A stretch of DNA of 64,000 nucleotides. Source: Styela clava. Its lineage: Eukaryota > Chordata > Ascidiacea > Stolidobranchia > Styelidae. Position 1 is the first letter of the stretch; each line of letters starts with the position of its first letter. Both the position numbers and the translations under genes were made by a program. A model generated the notes under the pieces. That model was not told where the DNA came from, made no database searches, and saw only the letters and a program-made list of their open reading frames with translations. The DNA is taken from assembly GCF_964204865.1 (NCBI RefSeq), contig NC_135263.1:18087426-18151425 (forward strand). Reading direction: 5' to 3'. This document shows positions 13,050 to 26,957 of this stretch, one piece after another.

Positions 13050-13200
13050 TTAACCACTAAAAATTGCAAAGCAATTGATCCAGTAATCAAAAAGAAAAGC
13101 TACTTTTTAGGTTTTCCACTAGGTGTCCGAAAACTGTTAAAGGACAACAACAACAACATAATATTGGAACGTTCGTTATGTCCATTAACGTGTCCAATAA
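13050..13200. repeat. Dispersed repeat copy (family also at 30541 and 35866)
   Basis: It shares CAAAGCAATTG, AAGAGAAAAGC-like, AACAACAACATAATATTG and CGTTATGTCCA / CGTGTCCAATAATTCC with 35866-35993, and the first half with 30541-30640. It lies within the insert that interrupts the LINE. Confidence 0.6.
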
Positions 13201-14551
13201 TTCCTTTCCACTCACTGGTTCCAGATAAATGGTACTCTTCACTTGCCGTTGCACATAATGTTTAAAAACATCAGAATTTGGGGGCTGGATACAATAGACA
13301 CAAAATAGTTATTGAAACAATTGGTTATTTCCAATGAATTTTTGATAAGAGAGCCATTTTTATTTAGAATTTCTCCTGGGAAAGATTCCTCAAGGGGGAG
13401 ATAAAGGACTTTATTGACGTCCAAGTTTTCTTTAAATTAGATTTGTTTTCTACAAATTTGTTTGTATAATAAACTCGCTTTGCTTCTTCAATAGAATGCT
13501 AAACAGTTTTGGCATATTTCTCACAGTGAGCTTCCTGCTCCAATGAACCAGAAATCAGATGAGACTTGTACAATGAAATCCTGTAATTGATTGATTTAAA
13601 AAGACTATGACTCAATTGACACAATGTCATCTGTTAACGAGCCAACTTGCGAAGTGGTGCGTGTTTGTCAATTAACCGGGAGTATGGAAAAATCGTAGAA
13701 CACTTTACCTTTGAAGAACTTCAAATTAAAATTTTTCATACGATGTTTTCCGGGTCTTCTTAAAATATTATCAAGTGTGTTCATTTTGCTCACGGTCGGA
13801 AATATAACTCGATAATATTACTGGTGCAAGATCGGCATTAATAGGATTTGTGTAAATATGATCAATTAGGGTCGATGATGTGCTTGAGACTCGTTGGTTG
13901 CGAAATTGATTGAAACAAAAAATTTGATTTGAAGCATGTTCACATAATCAAGACTGTTCTTGTTATTTGTTTGCAGCAAATTGATATTAATATGTTCCAA
14001 AATATAATAATAGATTTTTTTTTGTATTCAGCAAACACAACATTTCATCCATGAACTTCTTTTATCTTGTCTTGTATGTCTATACACTGATCCTAATATT
14101 ACATATTTGTTCGATTGTTTATGTTTCAACACCAGCCAAATACTTTCATACCTCAAGCTTTCTTGGCCAGAGAAGTTTAAAATATTTTACTTTTCTTTAT
14201 TGAGGATATAGAATCCCACATCACCAGATTTGGTCCCGGAGTTAATACTCACAAAGTTGTGAAAGCTGAATATTCAGAAGTAGAATGTTTTGTGAGCTTT
14301 GTCTCAGATACCTCAATTGCAGTTGGAAAATTATTGGATTGACATAACAAACTAAAAAATTATAATGTGAGTCAATATTTTTCTGCAGAGATCTGACATT
14401 CATGTGAATAAAGAAAAAACGATCTGATGTTAAGACACTGTTAACATCTTCAAGTTCCATATATTTAGATGCATTTTTATTTGGATAAACATTATTAATT
14501 TATCGGATAAACAGTTGAATGCTTTTTCAAAACATTTCTATTACTCTACAC

Positions 14552-15538
14552 CAGGAGGGTCTAAGGTTGTCGGCTTCGGCGGCCACAAAATTATTTTGCA
14601 TTGTTCGCGGGCCACAATAGTGCCGAGAATAGGTGAACAGTGCAATAAAAACACTTTTTATTGTGCGAACACATTGATCAGTATCTGTCATTTATCAAGT
14701 TAACCTATGCAAAAACCTCCGAGAAAAACTTACTAAAACTTGCAAAAGTCCGACTAAATCTACATTTAGTGTAAGATTTCAAACTCTTCATAACGGAAAA
14801 AGTGCTCCCGCAAATGTGAATGCTTTTGAACATCGATTGGATTTTCAAAGCAAAATCACTTGAAAAATGCTCATTGCTCACAAGATTCTAAAATGCCGTT
14901 TAAAATTCAATTCTTTTGTCACCAACACAACTTGCCGACATCTCAAGCAGGCATTGTGGTATTTTCCCTCCCATATCCAGTTAAAAATCTGTTTGAATTC
15001 GTCAGCTTTCTTTTCATACTCATGTTTACAAAATAACTGCAGATTGATTGATTACCAAATGTGAGGTACAGAAGGGAAATTCCTAAATTTCTCGACATAC
15101 AGGCAGCATTTTTTGTAATAGTGTTTAGGCTGGTTGCAAAAAACATTCGGCATGAATTATATTGTTAGGCCATAACATAAATATTTAGTTATCAGCCATA
15201 GCCAACATAGGCTAATATAATACGCATTCAATTTTTAATTTTCTATGATGTTAAAATTGTTAGCATATATTCCTGAACAAAATGATCGAAAGCTAGTTAA
15301 CAAATTAGACTGCCAAGCACATCATTCAACTTTGCTAGTTGCCCCAGCTAGCCATAACACTAGTCATTTCGGTGACATTGGTGATGTAACAATATGTCAA
15401 ACTCTTTCTCTGGTTAATTTCATGACGAAACAACACGAAATGCGATTTTTTGATTATTCTTCGAATGCGAGACGGGCCACAGATATAGTGAAGCGGCGGG
15501 CCACATGTGGCCCGCGGGCCTGGGTTTGGATCACCCTG
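14552..15538. mobile_element. hAT-type element with perfect 8-bp target duplication
   Basis: CTCTACAC at 14544-14551 is repeated at 15539-15546. Termini are CAGGAGGGTC on the left and GATCACCCTG on the right, an imperfect inverted pair. GC-rich GGGCCAC / GTGGCCCGC motifs sit near both ends. Eight-base duplications and CAG...CTG ends are diagnostic of the hAT superfamily. No intact transposase remains. It inserted between the ORF1 and endonuclease regions of the LINE. Confidence 0.85.
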
Positions 15539-16129
15539 CTCTACACCAAGGTGAACAAGAATATGAGAGCAGCAAGGTAACCGTGTATATTTCCCAAAAA
15601 GAAATTTTGGACTTGCAACATTTGCTTTTCTGTTAAAACTGATAAAGTGTGTCTGTAATGTCAACGAATTTTCAGGAGATATTTCTGATTCATCACTTTA
15701 AGAACTCTTGCCTAGGAAGTTTTGCGTACCAATATATCACCATTAGTTGTATATATAAACTTGTTATCAAACTTTTTGCTTCTTTGATTAATTCTCTTCT
15801 GTTTTTGTTTTATTCAGATTTTCGCGAATAGATAAGTACCAAGAATCATCCGTACTTTTCTTGAATTGCTTCCTAATATTTTTTGACCGCTGAAAATTTT
15901 GTCGCGAAGATTCACATAAAATAATTTGACTGTGATAAGTTGGGGATAAATGAATTTGTCAGATATCTTCGATCTATAAGTATTTTCGATGTATGATGAC
16001 TTTACTTCTACACCGGCAATTTTTGCAACACCATCTACAATCATCATAGTATTTTCATTCTGCATAGCCGGATAGCCATGAATTCCAATGAGATTTCTCC
16101 TGTTCGACACATCGAGTGGCGTTCGTAAC

Positions 16130-16720
16130 GTGATATACAAATACAACCAAAGATATACATATAGCGCCAACTAAATATGGATATACAGCCAATATACAAG
16201 CTATATCTAATATAATATACAAATACAGTCATTTTGGTGATGTACATAAACGGCCAATGTCATATGTATATATAGCCAATTAGATATGCATATACGGCCA
16301 TTCAAGTGATGTACACGGCCAATTGCACACAATGTACACACAAGTCTCCCAATAGACACATAAAGACATATTTAAGTGATGCACATATCATATGCATATA
16401 CAGCCAAATAAATAAACAAATACGGCCAGTTATTTAATTCACATACACAGTCAATGCAATATGCTCAAATGGACTACGCAATATACTCATGCAGCCACAC
16501 AATTAGCCAATTTCATATGTATGTATAGTCAACTATATGTACTTTTGAAGGCATTTAAGCGATGTCGTATGCATATGTTACCAATTTAAAATAGCGTACA
16601 TATGAAGCCATTCATGTGATGTACACATAAAACCAATGTCATATGTCTTATAATCAACTTAATATACATATACAGTCATTCAAGTGATGTACAAACACCG
16701 CTAATCCATTCCATATCCAT
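16130..16720. repeat. Degenerate AT-rich tandem repeat (about 65-bp unit)
   Basis: Variants of CAATGTCATATGTATATATA, ATACATATACAGTCATT and AAGTGATGTACACA recur in the same order several times. The unit is roughly 60-70 bp with many substitutions. This looks like an old minisatellite. Confidence 0.6.
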
Positions 16721-16798
16721 GCATTTACTGTTCAGTTGAGTCTTCAAGTCGTCAGCTTAGAAATCATATTGATATAATAAGTGCGTTAAAAATAAATC

Positions 16799-17770
16799 TC
16801 AGAAACACCAAAACGGCTTTTGATAGAAGTTACTCACGATAAGTGTAAAGTATATGTAATAAATTATTGTGATATCAGCATCATTTAGTGACAAGTCACT
16901 ACATGTTACTTGTGCGTAACGAAGCGCACGGTGTCAGCCGCTCGTGGTGCGTAGGGATGGCGGAATCGAGTCCGGATTCGAATACAGAATCGATTCTTCG
17001 CAGAATCGACTAGAATCGATTCTGATGCATTGGAATCGATTCTCGAGGTTAACACTTGGATTGCTAATAATGTGTAACGTTTTGTTGCAATTCCTCCACA
17101 TATATGTATAAACTGCCTTACTGCTATATTGAGTTGCTACGACGTCGCAAACTTCACTATATATATATTTCGCTAGGAGATTTTTTTTTATGCGATTTTG
17201 TCTTCTGTGACAGATTGGATACCCATACTACTTAGTTTTGGCTTTCTTTTCCGTCCATATATTTGAACATAGCTCTCCTGTTTGATTTTATATGATATTG
17301 CTTAGATGGGTATGTTTTCTCGGTAAAATAAGTCGAGGAATCGAGATTCGGAATCGAAAATTTAAGAATCGAATACTGGTAATGAGTCATACTTAGCATC
17401 CTTAGACTGGTGCATGAATACAATAGGTTGCAATCTATGATGCCATAAGATAAAGCCCCACAACAGCTGATTGTGATAACATGAGGAATGTGTTGCTGCC
17501 AACTACGACATTGAAGTTTGGTGCAAACTATCATCACTCACGTTGCATATTGATTAATCAAGAAAGCATCGCCAGATAAATTTTATAGAATGAGACCATG
17601 CTCGTTGACGAATTGGGGTAGTGTGCTTACGCTTACAGAAACTCCATAACGGCTATTGATTGAAATATGAAAAACGACTTGCAACAAGCGTGAAGTAGAT
17701 GAAATAAAATATCATGATATGAGCATCATTCAGCAGTAAGCCTTTCCATGTTGCTTGCGCATAATAAGAT
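16799..17770. repeat. Diverged direct duplication flanking a GAATCGATTC-rich element
   Basis: About 130 bp at 16799-16925 recurs at 17636-17765 (AACGGCT, TTGATAGAAG / TTGATTGAAA, AAGTGTAAAGTA / AAGCGTGAAGTA, GATATCAGCATCATT / GATATGAGCATCATT). Between them, about 16960-17375 has GGAATCGATTC-type motifs at both ends, as in a DNA transposon with subterminal repeats. Confidence 0.55.
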
Positions 17771-17799
17771 ATAAAGTTGCCGGTGCACGTGGTTAAAAA

Positions 17800-20700
17800 G
17801 AAATAGAAAAATTAATGTTAAGCTATCAGTTTGTTAATTAAAAAAACGATTCAACTGAAAATGTCATTTATTATGATGCACCCACTGTAAGAGAAAATAT
17901 GGAAATGTCATTAATATGAGAATAACACGGTAGTAATGCTGAAATAGGTACGATATACAGCAATCCTGGCAAATAAAAAACATGGAAATTTAGATGTCGT
18001 AATTAAATTTTTGTGTTAAGTTGCTTTTACAAAAACCCTTCGCGCATGCGATGCACCGAAAAAAAATATGTGAAAACAAAATGATAGAGACACTGAAAAT
18101 CAAATTTGATATTGGGTTGTCCATATATTCCATTACGGGAAAATCAAAAGTGTAGAATTATTAGAAAAGAGTAGTCGCCTTTCTATGTTTTCTCAAAACC
18201 AAGTAAGCCCCAGAATCTGCTATTGTGACATTGACAATGCGATATCAGACTTGACAATATTGGATCTGGGTTGGACTCATCATCACGAAATACCAACTTT
18301 TAATCTTTCTACCGTTCCACAGTGACACGCCTGATATAAATAAATGAAATGAACATCAAAATTTACAATTCAGTATTTTTTCCACATGTCATGCTGAACA
18401 CGAATTGCATACACTCAAAATGAGGTTGTATGTATATATTTGTAAGCTTCCGTCACATCATATTTTAAGTTAATTAGACAAAACAAAATTTAACTGCAAA
18501 AATAAATAGAATCAATTAAAATTGATAAATTTAAATTGAGTTGCTGTACTAAAACTAAAAATAACCGTCAGTCGTTTTTGGTGCCCATAATAATTTAGTG
18601 TTATGTTGCCATTTTGTGCAATCCTACGAAAACTCACAAATATTTGGAACGAGACAGAGGGAAATAAGAAGAGATCATGCTATTCTTGTTTTCCACTGAA
18701 ATAGCACTTGGTGGATAGCCAATGAGAAAGATTTCAAAAATTAGTTATTCTGATGTTGTATTGGATTAGGCTGTTATCCGCCTGTATGTACCTAACTGAC
18801 TTTCAGGATCCACTGCTCCAGCATAGAATATTCCAGCATCTGGACACTTTTGATTTTCTTTTTGTACCACGCGAGTTCGGCTTACTTTATAGAATTAAAC
18901 ATCCAAGCAACAACATGTCCAAAAACTTTGAGTCAAACGAAACCTGCCGTTGGCTTAAGTCTTAAACAATATATTATATACCCATTGCTTTTTGAAATAC
19001 TGAATTCCCGAAGTGACCGATATGGGCTTTATATTAATTTTTGTGTATAGAAAATCATTACATTAAAAGTAATATTAATTATATAATAAATAAAAACATC
19101 AATGTCTTTTTTCGATTTCCCGGAAGCATTACAGGGCAATCTAGTAAGATTAAAACAGCAGTCGATCAAATATAATGGCAAACATGGACAAAGTACGGAA
19201 TTTAGTTTAATATTTCGTATATACAACTATGATTTTTACGTAACTGATGATCGAAAATCGCTTTCAATATGACTATAATCGCAAAGTATTCGTCACCAAT
19301 AAATACCCGGAAAAATTATGATCGCAAACCGAGAGATTTTCATTCTGTTTCGCACTTCATTGATATGGACTCCGTGATATTTGTAACATGGTGTGCGTGG
19401 TGTTAATTATTATATGCATTTATTCCTAGGTCGCTTAGCTGATGATAACAGCGGCCCCGTTCAGTCTGATTTTCATAATATTCGGAAGAACTTTAATCAT
19501 CAATGGAAACTTGAAATAAAAATTGCCGCCGGGATTTAGGTATTCAAAGCATAGTTTGTAGATACATTTTTGTTCGGATTATATTTAGTTATGATAGCGG
19601 GTAAAATTAATCTTCGTGCTTATTTATGACTCTCGAAACTCCATACGCTAGTTGGCGATATAGCCGTACGTAGTCCTTGCAAGGACTATGTTTATGTTTC
19701 GAATTGTCAATGGTTAACCGGATCTGAAAAAAAAAACTAATTTGAAACGCAATTTTGTAGTATTGCAAATTATTTTTATTATCTGTATCATTTCTGCTCA
19801 TTATTTATAATGATTATATTTTCACTGTTATGCGTTGAGATAAATGCCGCAATCATTTGGTTATTAGGTGGTAGTAATATGTTATAATCTTCCGATGATC
19901 TCATTTTTTATTAACTAATTTAATTGAATTATTGAGCTTAAGTGGAGAGAACCATTAAATAAAATTGTTGAAATAAAAGCACACACTTATTGGGGGTGAT
20001 TTAAAATGAAAGATTTATGTAAAACATTTCCTGATATTTCCAACAACAAAAAATTTGAAAACTTTGCATTCCAATTTTTGTTTTATTGATATTTGACACG
20101 AAATTTGGTTCATCAAATTCATAAATGGTTAGGATAACATAGTTAAGTGATATTTCTGGAGGCTTACAAAGTATAGCATTAAATGCCTATACGGCATGGC
20201 TCATTGGCATTCATTCCCACAGAAATTATCAGCAACTGTGACTGTTCGTGGCACTAACGGGCGATGGGCGGCAAGCAACTTACTTAATTTTAAACGAGTC
20301 CACCATGGGCCGCCATTTTGTGGCAACTATGCAGACGCAGAATAATGGAGTCTTGTGGGAATTTTCGCTGTGTTGTTGTACTGAATCAAACGAGTCGACT
20401 GTTACATTGGCTAGTGTGAGGTCGAAGGGTGGATTTTGAACGTCAAGCTATTCAAATGTATAAATAAATTTAGAGTAAAAGAAATATATAATGCGTTAAA
20501 TTTGGCCACAAACACAAAGTTGCACCATTTTTCATCATTTTTTCAAAGACTCTTTAGCGATACACAAATTTGACACTGTAACCCACAATGCCGCCGCGGC
20601 AATTGTGCAATGTCATTTGGTCTCTAACACAGCTTGCAGTTGAACATTCGGGCGTTATGTTGCTTTGCAGACGAAAATGCCTCGAAGCGAAGATGAGTCG

Positions 20701-23700
20701 GCTAGTGATTTTGTCGAATAAACACCACTTCCCATGTATGGGAATCGCCATTGTCAAGTGGTCGATTATGACGACTAAGAAGGCCAAACATACTTTGGAT
20801 GCAACTCGGCACAGGTATACTTGTCTACAAAGAAAATTTAATGAACTATAAATCTGAATTGAGAGAGAGATTTATTGGCTAACATTATAGGATGTGTTCA
20901 CAATGTGACCAATGTGTTCGACTAAGATTCTGCTTAAAAACGCGACTTTCACGCATCCTTCTACCTAAAATATTAGTGAAAATAATGGGGGTGTTCCAAT
21001 AGCTGTGTTCTAAATTCCCATTTGGCGCTGTGATTAAAGACCGAGAACAAATTTCTCCCAGCGTTGCCTAGCTCAAATACATATATGCTTTGCTTACAAG
21101 TACATGAAACACACCTCAGATACACCCACTATTTTTAAACCTTTCATTTGCGTAAATGAAAAAATTTAAACAAGAAATGAAGTAGCTTTATGGCGCCACG
21201 TATCTGTCTCGTATTCTTCGATAAAATGTTGTTAAATTACATACAGATGGGCATACAAGTATGTGAAACAACCTATCAAGGCTTGGCTACGCGGAGATAA
21301 AATTTCGGAAAAAATAACTCAAGTCATGCTTAATTTACCCCGTGTTAACACCATATCTTGTTGCATCATTGTCAAAGTGTATTAATATACATAGCTGGTA
21401 ACATACGGGTTCATAAACCGCGATCTTTCTGCCTCGCAAATGTAAACAACTATTGCTTCTTGTGTTGAGCTTTGACGCTCAGTCAGTTTTATTCAACAAT
21501 ATTTATATGTTCGAATAGGAAACATCACAATTCATGAACGTCATTCAACGCCAAAATATTTTGAAGCGTTTTCACCATGGCTGAGGGTAGTTATCCGGTT
21601 CACCGTTTTAAATGCTTATCGGTTATAAATAATATTTACCATTGAATTTCGCAGTTTTGCATTTTCGATTATATATATACATTCTGCTAATAAAGAATAA
21701 TTCGCATATATTTTTATCTCGTTGTCTTCCAACATGCAACATAATATCAGTATTCGGCTCAATAAACTCAAGGACAATTTCGAATTGAAATGAAAAAAAC
21801 AAATCTATATTTTTGATTAGTGATGCCAAACGCTTCAAATTTTTAAAAAAAATTTTTTCAAATTTAAAAATTCAAATCAGTCGGCAGCTGTTTTTCTAAA
21901 GTTTGACCAATAAAAACGAGCAAGTTTATCTCATAATGCTTTTGAATCAATACGCAAAAAGATTATTCAAGGAAATACTGTTTTATGCTGCGACTTTGAC
22001 ACTAACAGCGGTTAAACGGTGAATCAATCAATTTTGCATGATTAAAATTAAGAGTTTTTTCCTGAAACTCTCAGCACGAGTTTTTACAAAAAAATTGGAA
22101 AAATACCTAACCATGACGTAAATTTAAGGTAATTAAATTTTTTTTTCAATTTTTAGTAAATGCATTTTTATATAAAACTTGTTGAAAAAGCAAAAATGCG
22201 AAGGCCAAAGCCAAAAACTGTGAAAAATTACTTTAAATAATTGAAAGTTTTCAAAATTCGTTCTTATTTTTACCATGATAACAGGCAATTTTTTTTAAAT
22301 GGTTCGAGTGCGGTTTACACCGCATACCGCAGTGAAACGTGCATTTGAACACATAATAACAAGTCTTAAGTTTTACCATTGAAAATAAATTTTTATATCT
22401 ACGTTTTTGACTGGTTATTAAAAATCTTTTAAAATGTTCCAATTCAGTATTTTTATTATTCTGGCACATACCGGTTGGAACAGGACTACCAATACGGACG
22501 GATCTTTAACCAATAAACAATGAATAATATAATGTCAGATGTAGAATTTGTATAATTTTGTTCAATAATTATTACCCTAATATTGAATTGAAGCATTGAT
22601 TACCACTTGGTTTGGAAAATAAATGGGAATATCCAAACAGCAATGTTAGGTTGTACAAAGTCCTATTAAACTACAAAGCTAGAAAGTTTGAAGCCTAATA
22701 TTTTACTTTAAAATAGGAAATATATTTGTGGAATATTTTGATATCAATACTAGAACCTATCTACAAATTGATAATAATAAAATAAAAATTCCTGATAAAT
22801 ATAAATTTCAATACTTTCAAGGTTTTCCATATTACCATACGCATATAAAATAATATACTTTCCATCAAAAACATGGATCTCGTTCCATCAACAGAAGGTT
22901 ATAAAAGTATTTCAACATTTTGTAGTATTTCTTTGTCTTGATTAGATTCGACCTTTCTTCTATTCACGTTTAATAGCCTACTCATGTTCACATAACATCT
23001 TTTCCATGCCTGCATAACCTTTTTAGTGTCGCTGGTCTCTTTTACATGACGACATTCATTGCCGCAAACGCTTTTACCAAACATAAATACCAGCCTACTT
23101 CTGATCTACGTTTGAATTTAAATAATACATAAAAGGCAAGTTTATTAACATAAAATCAATCAAGACAATGATTACTGTTTTTTGAGTAGAGCTGGGCAAA
23201 ATATTTGAATATATTGGTATAACTGATAACAAGCGACCTGGACACGACACGTCACGCGTGAATTGCTGCATCAAACGCTTCAATTCAATCCACTTGCGGA
23301 TTTATGACGACCTCACGACAATCTATATACGGACGCTTTTATCTGACAAACAAATACTTAAAAAGTGTTATATTTGCATCATGGTGTTTTTTTTGTTTAA
23401 TTTTTTTCAGTGGCTATGATATTGTTCAAATTGAATGAGCATAATAAGCCCCAATGTCGAGTGAATTTTGACAATTTTTCAGTGGGTCGTTTTGTAAAAT
23501 TCCAAACATCAATACAAGTATTTGAAGAAGTAACTTTACTAAGCGGACGAATATATTAATTTGAATATGTAGTAATACAACTGATTGAAATTTATTTTAT
23601 TGTTAATGGATACGAAGTGCCGACATTCCAGTAGTTGTTTTTTTAACGCAAAATTAACATGAACACGATAGAAAAATACAAACAGATAATGACAATGAAT

Positions 23701-24460
23701 CCCAGAGCCAATAGCAAAAATATTGTTCACTTTTCATTTTACTGTAGCGAAGATCAAATCCGCCAATGATCGCACAATCATTTTCGTCGAACGTCGTTGA
23801 GTTCGTCGAACAGAACGCGCATACGCGAGAAATAAAAAAAAATAAACATCGATCTGGAACAGATTGCGAGACTTGATACATATGTAACAAGCAGAATCGA
23901 CATTTTGATATGGAAAAAGCCAGAAAAAATCACAATGGCCAGAAAATATCACAATAAAATCACGAAATATACCTAATTCTCTTTAAAATACCAAACATTT
24001 TGAAAGTATACTTACAAACTCATTTATAGCGCAGGCCTGGTCAGTGGTCACCGGCCTGGCAGCCTTTTCATTCACCATAGATAACAGTTTGAGTTTTGCG
24101 AAATTAGACGATTGTGAAGGATGAATAATGGTTCCAAGCAATGATAAGAGAAGTTTATTTCTCCGGTTAGTGCGAAACCTCTTAAAATGTAATTCCCTTG
24201 CTTTTAATATCGACTGGTATCATTGTCATTGCTCAGGGTAATTACTTAGTCTTATGTCCGTTCTTGTTGCGCTTATTTCATATTTTCCACTTCTGATAAA
24301 AAGATTCACACAAATAGGTAGTTCCTATCGCTGCTGCAACATGCTATGCCATTTGCCATAGAATGAAAAACTTTTTTCAACAGTGTGATTTTTGGGGAAT
24401 ATCTTTAATATGCAAATAAGAATACCTCAAATCATTAGTGGCTTGTAATCTTGCTTACTT
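17800..24460. other. AT-rich intergenic stretch, no supportable gene
   Basis: Reading frames are short and lack recognisable domains or spliceable signal peptides. The minus-strand frame 23084-22899 (61 aa, three Cys: VCGNECRH, KRCYVN) is the only one with a protein-like look, and no first exon could be found for it. 20240-20830 is more GC-rich and may be mobile-element debris. Confidence 0.4.
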
Positions 24461-24469
24461 TGGAAAAGT

Positions 24470-24583
24470 TGCGGGGCTCACTATAAACAGTTCGTTAGAG
24501 GTCGGCGGCCAAAACCTCTCGTGGATCGCACAAAATCCCGCGGTTGGCCGCATGCGCCTTATGGGTCGCGGGTTGAACACCGC
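24470..24583. mobile_element. hAT terminal fragment
   Basis: A GC-rich block ends in GTCGCGGGTTGAACACCGCTG; its reverse complement starts CAGCGGTGTTCAACCCG, a typical hAT terminus. The matching left end and target duplication were not found. Confidence 0.4.
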
Positions 24584-24589
24584 TGATAT

Positions 24590-26880
24590 ATTATACTAAA
24601 GTATTGTGTTATTACATTACCTCAGTATAACATTCTTTGTAGTATTTCTATGCTGTTTTCAGCATTCACCACACGTTTTATTCGATTAAAATTAAAGGGA
24701 TTAAAATTACAATGCTTAAAAGACAAGAATGTTAGGTTGAATATGTACAATTCAGTAAAATTTCAACATGAGTACATATATGAATTCTCAGCGTTATTAT
24801 TCATGAAATTTAATTTAATTTATTACTATTACCACGAAACGTGACCAAGCACCGTATTGAATACTTCGGAATAATAGTGTATAATTGATGTTTTTTCTTG
24901 GGTAAAAAGTTTAATTGCGTTGATGTTTTTTTTTTCACACTGTAATTTTTGTAAAATAATTGCATGTATTGGTTAGAAAATTTTTCTCGAAACCAAAACT
25001 TAGTTTCATTACTGTGTCGCATTTTCTGCAAACATTGTTTAAATTAGTAGACCCAGATGTGATTAGGTAATGCATACCTTCAGACTTGGCTAAGTGATGC
25101 TCAAATATTGAAAAAATAACTCATGGTTGGCCTTGTTTACCCTAATCTATATTTGCGTAAAATTGCTGTCCAGGATGTTGATAAAAAATTTTATGCCTTG
25201 GTCGCCAGGAGCAAGGATTTGAAAGCATAAAAATAAGCATATCTGACAGTATACTGATCACGTGAATCAAGAATGCAATTATTCCTGATCAACCAATGCT
25301 ATTTTAGATAGAAATTATTGATCTGAATCAAATTGAAAGGATAATATTCATTCTGCAAGTTATTTGATCAAGTCAATACGGTATCTCGGTATATTTGGCA
25401 GAAACATACAGTATACATATATATTATGTGTCATTTTATTTTTCAAATTTTAAGTGCAAACCTTTGATGCAAAGCACAGGTGCAAAATAAAAAGATTTCT
25501 CTGCAATTACATCGGCATTAATAATACGATGGTCAAACTGAGTTGTTATTTGTTGTAATTTGATGCGTGCGTCAGAACAAGAATTTTCGTGCTTACGAAA
25601 CCTGTTTAGATAATCTTTCTTGCGGATATTTAATAAACATAACACAGGATAAACCTGCTTTCTATAATTTTCAATGAATTCTGAAGTTTACATAACTCAC
25701 AACATGAAGTGTTTTTGAGTCGTGGTTTCTAATTAGAGATTTAATCATTCTGTTTTGCCTGTAGGTCACAAAACATCGTGATGGGTTGCCTCAGTCAGTA
25801 GTTTATTTTTCACCAAAATGACAATGCGCTTACTGTGAACAAAAATTAGAAAACAAAAGTTAAAAACTACATTTCACGGCGAAGAGTCACGCGAAAAAAC
25901 AAAGTTGGCTTCATTTTGGATTCTTTGATTATGATCTTTTTTCATTAATTGAGCAATATTCGCCCACTTTTGCACGGAATATGGTGTCGGCAATAATTGA
26001 TCGGAGACAACCATCTTATTCCACTAATTTATTAATTAACCAGCCAAATAAATATTATTGCCATCTCAAGCATTAATAAACAAAAATAATGAATATCAGA
26101 CCTGCCCGGAATTTTCAATGGAGTACTGTTATAAGGCACGATACAAAAAATAAGAAATGTCGAGAAATAGATTACATTCACTCATTAGCCTCAATGCCAT
26201 CGCCATAACCTTAATTTCTTTGACTTTGTCAGAATTTGTTTTGTATGAGACTGATTCCGCTCCTATCTTAGTTTGGTGGATTGATGGTATCAAGCCCACA
26301 AATACTAATTAATTGATTCATCACTATTCACTAGCCTTTCGGAAGGGCCGATGGGGCCAAACAACAGGGTTTGCGTGCAAATGAATTTGTGTTAATAACC
26401 AAAAAATGAAAATTGAAATGAAACCATTAGCACTATTTTAATTGAGAAATATCAAGATAGGTTCATATCATGTCCGTTAGGAGCGGATACAATTCAATGA
26501 CGTGAGTCAGTGATATTTTGATGACTTTCTCAGACACTATTAGGTTCATTATGCTGATATTGAGCAGAATGTAATTTCATATAATTATATATGTTTCGAT
26601 GCTCATGTTTTTAGAAAGATTTATTTCAAAGAAATAATTTACGTAACAAAGAAAAACTACCATACGAGCCATTGCAGAGAGGTAGCACTTGGCAATGACG
26701 CCAATGGGAAAATGACTGACAATCACCTGGCAAAATCAAAACTGAAATAATAAATGCTAATTTGTTGAAAACGTGTCAAATTATCAAATGTCAATTGCTA
26801 CCCAACGTACATTCTATCAATTAAGTAATTTACGTGAATTCGCGTAAATGCGATGGAATATATTAAAAAAATGGGTTAGA
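24590..26880. other. AT-rich intergenic stretch upstream of gene A
   Basis: No gene is recognised. A minus-strand 69-codon frame (25645-25436) ends just before an AATAAA, but no linked exon was found. Confidence 0.4.
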
Positions 26881-26885
26881 ATTTT

Positions 26886-26893
26886 TATAAAAG
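26886..26893 (+). promoter_or_regulatory. TATA box of gene A
   Basis: TATAAAAG lies 72 bp before the start codon at 26958. The same 72-bp distance is seen in gene C. Confidence 0.7.
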
Positions 26894-26957
26894 CTAGGGA
26901 CCAAAAACTGAAAAATAGCACATTTCAATCTTGGCTGATAGTTAACTACAGCAAGGA

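Larger units (their letters stand above)
11890..16110 (-). mobile_element. Decayed LINE (non-LTR retrotransposon), split by a hAT copy
   Basis: Read on the minus strand from high to low coordinates. 16108-15814 resembles a LINE ORF1 protein (RRNLIGIHGYP, then KIAGVEVKSSYI and ITVKLFYVNLRDKI). 14460-14200 is an endonuclease start (FFIHMNVRSLQKNID, later VSINSGTKSGDVGFYI). 13424-13239 is linker (ITNCFNNYFVSI). 12595-11890 is reverse transcriptase (VTPFHKAGDRK, SNYRLIS, FGFRE, VFLDLTKAFNTVNH, GVPRGSILVPLLFIIYVN, FAND in place of FADD). Frames change repeatedly and stops interrupt it, so it is dead. The clade looks CR1- or Jockey-like; that assignment is uncertain. A hAT element (14552-15538) and a roughly 0.6-kb insert (about 12610-13230) interrupt it. 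Confidence 0.8.

Noticed and set aside
22899-23084. Minus-strand 61-codon frame with VCGNECRH and KRCYVN
   Set aside because: Looks protein-like, but no signal-peptide exon, promoter or clear splice partner was found.
25436-25645. Minus-strand 69-codon frame followed by AATAAA
   Set aside because: No upstream exon in phase and no motif; the AATAAA match is expected by chance in AT-rich DNA.
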